From: Actinomycetota bacterium
GTDB lineage: Bacteria > Actinomycetota > Nitriliruptoria > Nitriliruptorales > JAHWKO01
Length of the DNA: 64,000 nt
Direction of reading: 5' to 3'
NCBI GenBank assembly: GCA_019347675.1
Contig: JAHWKW010000009.1
Coordinates: 79,631-143,630 of the forward strand
Shown here: positions 34,258-42,192 of the stretch, one piece after another
Position numbering within the stretch: position 1 is the first letter of the stretch
Layout: each line of letters starts with the position of its first letter
Made by a program: the position numbers and the translations under genes
The notes under the pieces: model-generated
Seen by the model: the letters and a program-made list of their open reading frames with translations, nothing else
What the model was told of the DNA's origin: nothing
Databases searched by the model: none

Positions 34258-35652
34258 GTGCCGATCGGTGACCTGGCCCCCCAGATCACCCTGCTCGTCG
34301 GCGCAGCAGCGGCTGTCATCGTCTCTCTGTTCACCGGCCATCACCGCCAGTGGCTGGCAGCGCCGCTGGCGCTGGCCGCCCTCACCGTCGCCGCGGCGGC
34401 GCAGCTGGCGGTGCGGCGCGACTCGGACGTCCTGACATTCGACGGGCAGTGGGCCCTCGACGGCCTCACCACCTGGGGTGCCGTCATCATCGTCGTGACC
34501 ACGGCCCTCACCGTGGGTCTGTCACCACGCTGGATGCGCACCGACCGCCGCCACGGCGAGTACTACGCCATGCTGCTGCTCGCAGCGCTCGGCGCGCAGG
34601 TCATGGCGGGGGCCGCCGACGTGATGGAGCTCGTCGTCGGGATCCTGCTGTCGTCGGTCACCGGGTACGTGCTGGCCTCCTACCACCGGCGTTCTCCGCT
34701 GTCGGCCGAAGCGGGCGTCAAGTTCTTCTTGATCGGCGGGCTGACCAACTCGCTCCTGCTGGTCGGGGCCGTGCTGCTGTTCACGCTCAGCGGCACCACC
34801 CTCTACCGCGACATCGCCGCCCCGGTCGCGACCCCCGACGCGAGCCTGCTGGTCATCGCCGTCGCCCTGATCGTGATCGGGATCGCGTTCGAGCTCGGCG
34901 CCGTCCCCGCCCACGCCTGGGTCCCAGACGTCTCCCAGGGCGCCCCCGCCCCCGCCGCCGCGTTCCTCACCGTCGCGCCGAAGATCGGTGCGCTGATCGC
35001 GCTCGCCCGGCTCGTGCAGGTCCTGCCCTCAGACGGTGTCGGCTGGCGCCCGCTGGTGGCCGTCGTCGCCGCCGCGACGATGACGCTCGGCAACCTCGCC
35101 GCGTTCTGGCAGGACGACGTCCGCCGGCTCCTCGGCTGGTCGAGCGTGTCCCAGTCCGGCTACGGGATCATGGCAGCCGTCGCCGTCGGCGCCTCCCCAC
35201 ATGCGACGCCGGCGCTGCTGACCTTCGCCCTCGCCTACGCGCTGGCGAACCTCGCCGCCTTCGGGGTGGTCGTCGCCCTCCGCGGGCGCACCGACATCAG
35301 CGACTACACCGGCCTGGCGCGTTCGTGCCCGTGGCTGACCGCTGCGCTCACCCTGGCCATGCTGTCGCTCGTCGGCATCCCGCCCCTGATCGGCTTCACC
35401 GCCAAGCTGCAGCTGTTCACCGCCACGATCGACGCCGGCTACGGCTGGCTCGCCGTTCTCGCCGTCGTCAACACCGTCGCATCCCTCTTCTACTACCTGC
35501 GGGTCATCGGCCCCGCCTACCTCGGGGAGCGCGGCGAACGCCCGGTCACGCTGGGGCCGTGGTCGGCTGCCACCGTGGCCGCTGCCACGATCGGCCTCGT
35601 GGCGACCGGCGTGCTCGCCGGCCCGACCGTCGGCGCCTTCACCGGCGGTTGA
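34258..35652 (+). CDS. nuoN: Complex I subunit N-like antiporter protein with altered charge sites
   Basis: A 464-residue, 14-helix protein read from a GTG two bases after nuoM. The NuoN signature VPDVSQGAPAPAAAFLTVAP is clear and Lys in GFTAKLQLFTA is kept. Two positions differ from ordinary NuoN: the helix-5 Glu is missing (VVGILLSSVTGYVLAS) and the helix-7 Lys is Glu (FELGAVPAHAW). This suggests that one of the three antiporter channels is inactive or reversed in polarity. It closes the membrane-arm operon. Confidence 0.9.
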   Translation: MPIGDLAPQITLLVGAAAAVIVSLFTGHHRQWLAAPLALAALTVAAAAQLAVRRDSDVLTFDGQWALDGLTTWGAVIIVVTTALTVGLSPRWMRTDRRHGEYYAMLLLAALGAQVMAGAADVMELVVGILLSSVTGYVLASYHRRSPLSAEAGVKFFLIGGLTNSLLLVGAVLLFTLSGTTLYRDIAAPVATPDASLLVIAVALIVIGIAFELGAVPAHAWVPDVSQGAPAPAAAFLTVAPKIGALIALARLVQVLPSDGVGWRPLVAVVAAATMTLGNLAAFWQDDVRRLLGWSSVSQSGYGIMAAVAVGASPHATPALLTFALAYALANLAAFGVVVALRGRTDISDYTGLARSCPWLTAALTLAMLSLVGIPPLIGFTAKLQLFTATIDAGYGWLAVLAVVNTVASLFYYLRVIGPAYLGERGERPVTLGPWSAATVAAATIGLVATGVLAGPTVGAFTGG

Positions 35653-35772
35653 CGCGCCGCACGAACGGCGTCGATGGTCGTCCGCGCTCCACCACGTCTG
35701 TCGCGGTCGCGGCATCACCGCCCAGTGCGCCGACCACGTAGGGTGGGTCCCCCGGGTTCCGGAGGGCCGTCG

Positions 35773-36195
35773 TTGCGCCGCTCACTTGTCGCCATCCTCG
35801 CCGTGCTGGCCGCTGCGCTCGTCGCCGGCTGCCGCCCCGCCCCGCCCGAGGATCCCTTCGGGGCGCAGGGGCCCGAGGGCATCGAACCGACCGCTGGCGA
35901 CCCGGCGCAGACCCCGGACGTGGACGTCACGGTGCGCGTCATCGAGCCCGCCCGGTTCGAACCCCGGGAGACCACCGCCGGGGCGGGCCAGGTGACGATC
36001 CGACTGGAGAACAACACCGGCGACGAGCACACCTTCACGATCGAGGGGTTCGAGGAGCAGTTGGACCTGCGCGCTGCGCCCGGTGAGGCGGCGCAGGGCA
36101 CCGTCGCACTGACGCCCGGCGAGTACACCTACTACTGCCATCTGTCCGGCCACCGTCAGGCGGGCGAGGACGGGGTCCTGGTGGTCGAGGAATAG
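35773..36195 (+). CDS. Cupredoxin-fold lipoprotein
   Basis: A 140-residue exported protein. The TTG start is chosen because GGAGGG lies six bases upstream; the signal peptide ends in the lipobox LVAGC. The mature domain is a cupredoxin: one ligand in DEHTFTIEGF and the Cys-His pair in YYCHLSGHRQAG. The axial Met usually found in the AGM element is replaced (AGEDG), so a blue or green site with another axial ligand is expected. It lies 120 bases after the complex I-like operon and is the last plus-strand gene before a convergent operon. Confidence 0.88.
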   Translation: MRRSLVAILAVLAAALVAGCRPAPPEDPFGAQGPEGIEPTAGDPAQTPDVDVTVRVIEPARFEPRETTAGAGQVTIRLENNTGDEHTFTIEGFEEQLDLRAAPGEAAQGTVALTPGEYTYYCHLSGHRQAGEDGVLVVEE

Positions 36196-36196
36196 G

Positions 36197-37126
36197 TCAG
36201 CGGAAGGCTTCCAACGGCGCGAGCGAGCGCCGCTCGTGCAGGCGCTGCACCGCCTCGGCCAGGCGCCCCGCGACGCCGACGACCTCCGCGGACGCCAGCC
36301 GACCCGGCGGGACGGTGTCGGTGACGATCAGGCGGTCCACCTGTAGCTCGCCGAACCTCTGCGGAGCGTCGCCAACGAACAGACCGTGGGTGGCGGCGAC
36401 CGTGAGGGGCCGCTGTGCGCCCGCGTCGATCAGTGCGCGCGCCGCCGCCTCGATCGTGCCTCCCGTGCTGATCATGTCGTCGACGATCACGGGCGCCTGA
36501 CCACGGACGTCGCCGACCACTTGATCGGCCCGGACGGTGTCGCCGGACACCCGGGTCTTGCGCACCACCGCGACGGGGCGGTCCAGGTGGCCGGCGTACT
36601 CCTCGGCGAGCTCCACCGCGCCGAGGTCGGGCGCCACGACCACCGCGTTGTCGGGGAGGTCGCGGGCCACGGCGTCGGCCAGCACGGGCACCGCGGTCAC
36701 GGGCTCGGTCGGCAACCCGACGATCGCCTCCAGGTCGGGGCTGTGGGGATCGACCACCACGACGCGTTCGAGGTCGACCGACGCCAGGAGGTGGCCGATC
36801 ACCCGGACGCTGACCGGCTGTCCTGCTTCGCCTCTACGGTCCTGACGGGCGTAGCCGAAGTAGGGGATCACGGCGCTGATCCGATCGGCTCCGGCGCGGC
36901 GGCAGGCATCGACCAGGAGGAACAGCTCGAGTAGGTGCCGGTCCACCGGAGGACTCGTGGGCTGCACGATGTAGCAGTCGCCCCCGGCCACGTCGGGGTC
37001 CACCGCGACGTCCAACTCGCCGTCGGGGAACCGGTCCACCCGGCAACCGGTGGGTTCCAGCCCGAGCGTGGCCGCGATGTCGTGGGCCAGCGGGGCATTG
37101 GCGTTGCCGGCCAAGATCCTCAGCAT
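36197..37126 (-). CDS. prs: Ribose-phosphate pyrophosphokinase family protein
   Basis: A 309-residue PRPP synthetase-like enzyme that transfers pyrophosphate from ATP to ribose-5-phosphate. The core is present: DRFPDGE, IPYFGYARQDR and the PRPP-binding loop VIVDDMISTGGTIEAAARAL. The usual DLHxxQIQGFF segment reads DPHSPDLEAIVGLP, closer to archaeal-type enzymes, so it may not be the main housekeeping Prs. It starts 12 bases after the P-type ATPase stop, as the last gene of a four-gene operon with a kinase. Confidence 0.85.
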   Translation of the reverse strand: MLRILAGNANAPLAHDIAATLGLEPTGCRVDRFPDGELDVAVDPDVAGGDCYIVQPTSPPVDRHLLELFLLVDACRRAGADRISAVIPYFGYARQDRRGEAGQPVSVRVIGHLLASVDLERVVVVDPHSPDLEAIVGLPTEPVTAVPVLADAVARDLPDNAVVVAPDLGAVELAEEYAGHLDRPVAVVRKTRVSGDTVRADQVVGDVRGQAPVIVDDMISTGGTIEAAARALIDAGAQRPLTVAATHGLFVGDAPQRFGELQVDRLIVTDTVPPGRLASAEVVGVAGRLAEAVQRLHERRSLAPLEAFR

Positions 37127-37138
37127 CCTCGCACTCCG

Positions 37139-39694
37139 TCACGTCGCGGAGTTGCGAGCATGCCTCGTCACCCGCCAGGCCTGCACCACCAGGAGCGGGA
37201 TCGGTGCGAGGAGCGCCGCAACCAACCACGCGGCGGGCGGGAGCACGGTCAGCCCGAGCAGGTTGCGCAACGTCGGCACGCCGAGCGCCGCGGCCTCCAA
37301 CGCGATGGTCGCCGCCAGCGCCGCCCACAGCCACACGTTCCGCCCCGCACCCGCGAAGCCCAGACCGTGCTCGCTGCGTGCGTTGAACACCGCCAGCACC
37401 TGAGCGGCGGTCAACGTCACGAACGTCAGTGTCTGTGCGCCGGCCACGTCCAGCCGCAGACCCCGCAGTCCCACGGCGTACCCGGCCAGACCGACCGCAG
37501 CGACCAGCAGCCCGTGGGCCACGAGCCTGCGGACGACGTCACGCGTCATCACCGGCTCGCCAGGCGGCCGCGGCGGCTGCTGCATCACCTCCGCACCGCG
37601 CGGCTCGAGGGCCAGCGCGAACGACGGGAAAACGTCGATGATGAGGTTGTTCCACAGGATCATCAGGCCCACGAGCGGCGGATCGAGGCCGGCCAGCAGG
37701 GCGGCGGACACGACGGTGACCTCGGCCACGTGCCACGAGAACAGGAACTGGCCGAAGCGTCGGATGTTGCTGAAGATCCTCCGCCCCTCCTCCACGGCCG
37801 ACTCGATCGTGTTGAAGTCGTCGTCGGTCAACACCATGTCGGACGCCTCGTGAGCGACGTCGGTCCCCGACCCCATCGACACCCCGACGTCGGCCTGACT
37901 CAGCGCCGGAGCGTCGTTGACGCCGTCCCCGGTGACCGCCACGACCTCGCCCCGCTCCTGCAGCGCCCGGATGATGCGCAGCTTGTGTTCGGCGTCGACC
38001 CGGGCGAAGACATCCACCTCGCCGACGAGCGCGACCAGGCTGTGGTCGTCGGTGTCGTCGAGGTCCGGCCCGGTGATCACCTCGTGGTCGGCCAGGTGCA
38101 GCTGGTCGGCGAGCGCGCGCGCCATCGCAGGCTGGTCGCCGGTGATCATCACGACGCGGATGCCGGCACGGTGGAAGACCTTCACCGTCTCGACCGCAGC
38201 GTCGCGGGGCGGGTCGCGCAGACCGACCACACCGAGCACGTCGAGGCCTTCGAACAGCGCGTTGTCGGGAGCGTCCCCGTCGGGAGCACCGCGGCGGGCG
38301 AACGCCAGCGTCCGCATCGCGTCCTCCGCCATGCGCTGGGCGGCGTCGGCGAGCTGGCGGTGCTGAGCAGGATCGAGGATGGCCTCCGGGGCGCCCTTGA
38401 CGTGCACCGTCCCGTCGTTGACGGTCGCCATCCGCATCGTCTCGGAGTCGAACGGGACCTCGCGCTGGCGCGGCCGGTCGTCGCGCAGACGGCGCCAGTC
38501 GAGGTCCGCCGAGGTCGCGCCGGCCAGCAGCGCCACTTCGGTGGGGTCACCAACCGGATCCCCGTCGGGATCGATGTCGGCGTCGTTGCAGAGCACCGCC
38601 GTCTCCCACAGCCGCCGTGCCTCGGCGTCGTCGGCCGTGATGACCTCCGCGACGTCCATCCGGTTGACCGTCAACGTCCCGGTCTTGTCGGAGCACACCA
38701 CGGTGGTGGACCCCAGCGTCTCGACTGCCGGCAGGTTGCGGACCAGCGCGTGCCGGCGCGCCATCCGTCGCATCCCCACGGCAAGGGTGAGGGTCGCGAC
38801 CGCTGGCAGGCCCTCGGGGACCACCGCGATGGCGAGTGCGATGGCGACCTCGGCGACCTCCGTGGGGGGACGCCCCCGCGCTATTCCGATCCCGGCCAGC
38901 GCGCCGGCCGCGATCACCACGATCAGCGCCAGGCGACGACTGAGCCGTGCCAGGCCCGCCTGCAGGGGAACGCGTGGCTGATCGGCGGCCTCGGCGAGCT
39001 CCGCGACCCGCCCCATGTGCGTCGCTCGGCCGGTCGCGACCACGACACCGCGCCCGCGCCCGGCCCGCGCGGTCGTGGCCATGAACAGCATGCAGGTGCG
39101 CTCAGCCAGCGGCGCGTCCGCGGCCACGGCGGCCACCCCCTTGGTGACCGGTTGCGACTCACCGGTGATCGCCGACTCGTCGACGGTGAGGTCCTCGGTT
39201 TCCAGGAGGCGGACGTCGGCCGGAACCCGCTCACCGGCCTCCACCGCGACGATGTCGCCAGGGACGAGCCCGCGCGCGTCGATCTCGTCGCGGCGGTCGT
39301 CGCGTTCCACCTCGGCGATCGTGCGCATCATCTTGCGCAACGACGCGATCGACCGCGCCGCCTGGTACTCGGTCAGGAACCCCACGACGGTGTTGGCCAC
39401 CAGCACGACCCCGATCGCGGCGGCCTCCTCGACCTGGCCGACTGCCAGGCCGACGAGTCCCGCGGCGGCCAGCAGGACGACCACAGCGCTCTTGAGTTGG
39501 GCCCACAGGATCCGCCACCACTGCCGGGTCCGCCGGGGAGCGACGGTGTTGGGGCCTACCGCGGCGCGGCGGCGCTCGACCTCCTCAGAGTTCAGACCGC
39601 GTTCGGGATCGACGCTGAGCTCACCGGCGATCTCCTCGCCGTCCCGCGCGTGCGGTTCCGTCACGGACGGAACGGATCCCCCGGCGTCGGACAT
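37139..39694 (-). CDS. P-type cation-transporting ATPase, Ca2+/P2 type
   Basis: An 851-residue pump starting at MSDAGGSVPS. It has the actuator motif TGESQP, the phosphorylation site CSDKTGTLTVNRM, TGDGVNDAPAL and ten membrane helices. The helix-4 motif VVPEGLPAVATLTLAVG is typical of Ca2+-type (P2A) pumps. There are no heavy-metal CPC motifs. An N-terminal frame extension exists but is low-complexity. It follows the lipoprotein gene by 65 bases and precedes prs, in the operon headed by the Ser/Thr kinase. Phosphorylation by that kinase is a possible control. Confidence 0.93.
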   Translation of the reverse strand: MSDAGGSVPSVTEPHARDGEEIAGELSVDPERGLNSEEVERRRAAVGPNTVAPRRTRQWWRILWAQLKSAVVVLLAAAGLVGLAVGQVEEAAAIGVVLVANTVVGFLTEYQAARSIASLRKMMRTIAEVERDDRRDEIDARGLVPGDIVAVEAGERVPADVRLLETEDLTVDESAITGESQPVTKGVAAVAADAPLAERTCMLFMATTARAGRGRGVVVATGRATHMGRVAELAEAADQPRVPLQAGLARLSRRLALIVVIAAGALAGIGIARGRPPTEVAEVAIALAIAVVPEGLPAVATLTLAVGMRRMARRHALVRNLPAVETLGSTTVVCSDKTGTLTVNRMDVAEVITADDAEARRLWETAVLCNDADIDPDGDPVGDPTEVALLAGATSADLDWRRLRDDRPRQREVPFDSETMRMATVNDGTVHVKGAPEAILDPAQHRQLADAAQRMAEDAMRTLAFARRGAPDGDAPDNALFEGLDVLGVVGLRDPPRDAAVETVKVFHRAGIRVVMITGDQPAMARALADQLHLADHEVITGPDLDDTDDHSLVALVGEVDVFARVDAEHKLRIIRALQERGEVVAVTGDGVNDAPALSQADVGVSMGSGTDVAHEASDMVLTDDDFNTIESAVEEGRRIFSNIRRFGQFLFSWHVAEVTVVSAALLAGLDPPLVGLMILWNNLIIDVFPSFALALEPRGAEVMQQPPRPPGEPVMTRDVVRRLVAHGLLVAAVGLAGYAVGLRGLRLDVAGAQTLTFVTLTAAQVLAVFNARSEHGLGFAGAGRNVWLWAALAATIALEAAALGVPTLRNLLGLTVLPPAAWLVAALLAPIPLLVVQAWRVTRHARNSAT

Positions 39695-39759
39695 GGGCCG
39701 ACGATACGCCCGGTGTTGCGGCCAGCCGTCGGGGCGCCGCTGTACCCCGGGACGGTCGC

Positions 39760-40227
39760 TCAGTCGTCTTCGTCCTCGTCCTCGTCCTTCTTCTCGTCCT
39801 TCTTCTCGCCCTCGTCTTGGTCCTTGCCCCGGTCCTTGCCCCGGTTCTTGCCTTCGCCACGGTCCTCGGCGCGGTCGTCGGCGCGGTCGTCGTCCTCGTC
39901 GGTCTCGGTGGGCGAGGGGGGCGGGGGCGGAGGCGGCGCCGGCTCCGGGAGCAGCGCCAGGTTCACCTCGACCTGTTCGGCCGCCGCCAGGATGTCGTCT
40001 GCCTTCTCGGCGCTGATGCGCCCGTCCGCCCGGGCCTCCTCGACGATGGCGCGGATCTCGGCCAACCCCTGCCGCGCCGCCGCCCGGTCCTGGGCGACAG
40101 CCGCCTGACGCACCTCGGCGACTCGCTGCTGGAGGTCCTGGGAGAGCGGTTCGGGGAGACCTCCGCCACCGCACCCGGTCACGACCACGGCGGCCGCGAC
40201 GGCCACGGCAACCAAGCGTCCGGTCAT
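39760..40227 (-). CDS. Lipoprotein with helical domain and acidic Lys/Asp/Glu tail
   Basis: A 155-residue exported lipoprotein with lipobox VVTGC. The mature part has LPEPLSQDLQQRVAEVRQAA, a helical domain to about residue 95, a Pro run, and about 50 residues of Asp, Glu, Lys and Arg. The start overlaps the kinase stop (ATGA). The LPxPL element is shared with the extracellular end of that kinase. The charged tail might bind cations. Function unknown. Confidence 0.8.
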   Translation of the reverse strand: MTGRLVAVAVAAAVVVTGCGGGGLPEPLSQDLQQRVAEVRQAAVAQDRAAARQGLAEIRAIVEEARADGRISAEKADDILAAAEQVEVNLALLPEPAPPPPPPPSPTETDEDDDRADDRAEDRGEGKNRGKDRGKDQDEGEKKDEKKDEDEDEDD

Positions 40228-41297
40228 CCGCTGACCTCCTGATCCAAGCGGTTGAGGGAGTCCTCGAGCGGCTGGGGCAGTTCCGCGGCCGGGGCGGTCG
40301 TGGCCGGCTCCTGCGGTTGCGGTCGGGTCTGGTCGGGCGGCAGCGCCCACAGCACCACCGCCACGGCGACGACGGCGATCACGGTCAGCACCAGGCCCGG
40401 CAGGACCCGACGGACGCGGCCGGGACGCTGCGGTGTGGTCGGCGAGGGCAGCTCGGTCGTTGTGTCACCGTCGCCAGGAGGGAGCGCGACCGTGTCCAGC
40501 GCCGCAGCGCTCGGCTCCTGTTCCAGCAGGCTGGCGACGTCCTCGGCGCTCGGCCGGGCCTGCGGATCACGGGCCGTGAGGCGGCGCAGCAGCTGCCGCC
40601 AGCCGTCGTCAAGTCGGTCCGGGATGGCCGGGTCGCGCGACAGCCGGGCGACGGCGGCCTCGGTGGGGGTCCCGCTGAACGCCTTCTCGCCGGTCAGCGC
40701 CTCGAGGAGGACGAGGCCGAGGGCGTAGACGTCGGCGGGCGGGCCGACGCCGCCGCCCCGGGCCTGCTCGGGCGCCAGGTAGGCGGCCGTGCCCATGGTG
40801 ACGCCGGTGCTGGTGAAGCCGGTCACATCCGCCAGCCGGGCGATCCCGAAGTCGGCCAGGTGAGCGGAACCGTCCTCACCGATCAGGACGTTGCCCGGTT
40901 TGACGTCGCGGTGGACGACATCGCGGCGATGGGCGTACGCCAGCGCATCGGCGACATCGCGGCCGATGCGGCGCACCTGGTCGGGATCCAGCGGGCCGTC
41001 GCGGAGCTCGTCGGCCAGCGAGCGGCCCCCGACCAGCTGCATCACCAGGTACGGGGTGTCGCCGTGCTGGCCGGTCCCCAACATCCTGACGATCGCGTGG
41101 TGATCGAGCTGCGCGAGCACCTTCGATTCGGACGCGAAGCGACGCAGGTCGCGGGGTTCGGCGGTCCGCAGCACCTTGACCGCGACCCGCTCGTCGCGCT
41201 CGAGGTCCACGGCTTCGTAGACCCGACCCATCCCGCCACGGCCGAGCACCGACACGATCCTGTACCGGTCCGACAGGACCGTGTCCTCGGCGATCAT
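40224..41297 (-). CDS. Membrane-anchored PknB-like Ser/Thr protein kinase
   Basis: A 357-residue eukaryotic-type kinase. Visible motifs are the glycine loop LGRGGMGRVYEA, VAVKVL, the catalytic loop VVHRDVKPGN, DFGIARL and MGTAAYLAPEQ. A juxtamembrane Pro/Thr-rich linker leads to one membrane helix near residue 300, and only about 35 residues lie outside, ending LPQPLEDSLNRLDQEVSG; there are no PASTA repeats. It heads an operon with a lipoprotein, a Ca2+-type ATPase and prs. The lipoprotein may be its external partner. Confidence 0.93.
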   Translation of the reverse strand: MIAEDTVLSDRYRIVSVLGRGGMGRVYEAVDLERDERVAVKVLRTAEPRDLRRFASESKVLAQLDHHAIVRMLGTGQHGDTPYLVMQLVGGRSLADELRDGPLDPDQVRRIGRDVADALAYAHRRDVVHRDVKPGNVLIGEDGSAHLADFGIARLADVTGFTSTGVTMGTAAYLAPEQARGGGVGPPADVYALGLVLLEALTGEKAFSGTPTEAAVARLSRDPAIPDRLDDGWRQLLRRLTARDPQARPSAEDVASLLEQEPSAAALDTVALPPGDGDTTTELPSPTTPQRPGRVRRVLPGLVLTVIAVVAVAVVLWALPPDQTRPQPQEPATTAPAAELPQPLEDSLNRLDQEVSG

Positions 41298-41362
41298 GAC
41301 GTGCCCTCGCGCGCGCTCATCGCCGCCAGCCTACGGACCGGAGTGTGAACAGCGCCTCGGCG

Positions 41363-42154
41363 TTAGCGCGGTGAGCGCAACGCGTCGCCGACCGCGAGCA
41401 GGACCTCGGCGGCGTGGTCCTCGTCCAGACCCGACCCGTCCGCTGTGAGGAGGCGGAAGGCGTCGATCGCTTCGTTCCCGACCGTGTCCACGGCCGCGAC
41501 GACCTGCAGCCTGAGCTCCGCCAGCGCCGACGCGATGTCGAACAGCAGACCGACCCGGTCGGGGGCGCGGACCTCGAGGATGCTCTCGAAACCGGCCGGA
41601 GCGCGCCGGATCGCCACGTCGACTTCGAACGGCTCGCCGGCCGCCGGCGTGGCCTGCGCGGCGCGACGGACGCGGGCGGTCAACGCGAGACGGCCGACGG
41701 CGGCCTCAGCGAGATCGCCTTCGACCGCCACCCACCACGCCGCACTGGAACCGACCGGCCGGTACACCTGGAAGGTCTCCACCGCGACGCGGTCGTTGCG
41801 AATGAACGCCCGCGCGGATCGGACCGAGCCACCGTGGATGGCCAGGATCCCGGCGACGGTGGCGAGGATCTCGGGACGCTGCCGCGCCACCACGTCGAGG
41901 ACGTCGACGGGCTCGTCGTCCGGTGGCGCACATGAGACCCGTGTCCGCAGCTCGTCTGGACTCAGCGGCCCAGCGCCCATGCCGGCGTGGCGTACCACCG
42001 CTCGGGCGGGGACCGACTCGACGTAGGAGGCCGGCAGTGCGGCGATGTGGGCCCGGACCGTCTCCGTGTCAACCCCCAGATCGCCCGCGAGCTCGAGGGC
42101 GTCGGTGACGGTGTGCTCGGCGTCACCGGCAGTCGGCGCGGACGTCAGTTCCAC
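41363..42154 (-). CDS. ACT-repeat protein resembling the C-terminus of GlnD
   Basis: A 263-residue protein. It resembles the last part of GlnD (PII uridylyltransferase): a short N-terminal region, then two ACT domains (VLDVVARQRPEILATVAGIL and EVRAPDRVGLLFDIASALAE). The nucleotidyltransferase and HD domains of GlnD are absent. ACT domains bind amino acids such as glutamine. It begins 38 bases after thiI on the same strand. It could be a free-standing nitrogen sensor or the remnant of a split glnD whose N-terminal half is elsewhere. Confidence 0.75.
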   Translation of the reverse strand: MELTSAPTAGDAEHTVTDALELAGDLGVDTETVRAHIAALPASYVESVPARAVVRHAGMGAGPLSPDELRTRVSCAPPDDEPVDVLDVVARQRPEILATVAGILAIHGGSVRSARAFIRNDRVAVETFQVYRPVGSSAAWWVAVEGDLAEAAVGRLALTARVRRAAQATPAAGEPFEVDVAIRRAPAGFESILEVRAPDRVGLLFDIASALAELRLQVVAAVDTVGNEAIDAFRLLTADGSGLDEDHAAEVLLAVGDALRSPR

Positions 42155-42192
42155 GGCGGCAGTCCTCCTTCACGCGGCCTCGGTCCGCGCGC

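Noticed and set aside
36935..40108. 1057-codon plus-strand open frame opposite the P-type ATPase
   Set aside because: It runs antisense to prs, the ATPase and the lipoprotein gene and shows no domain of its own.
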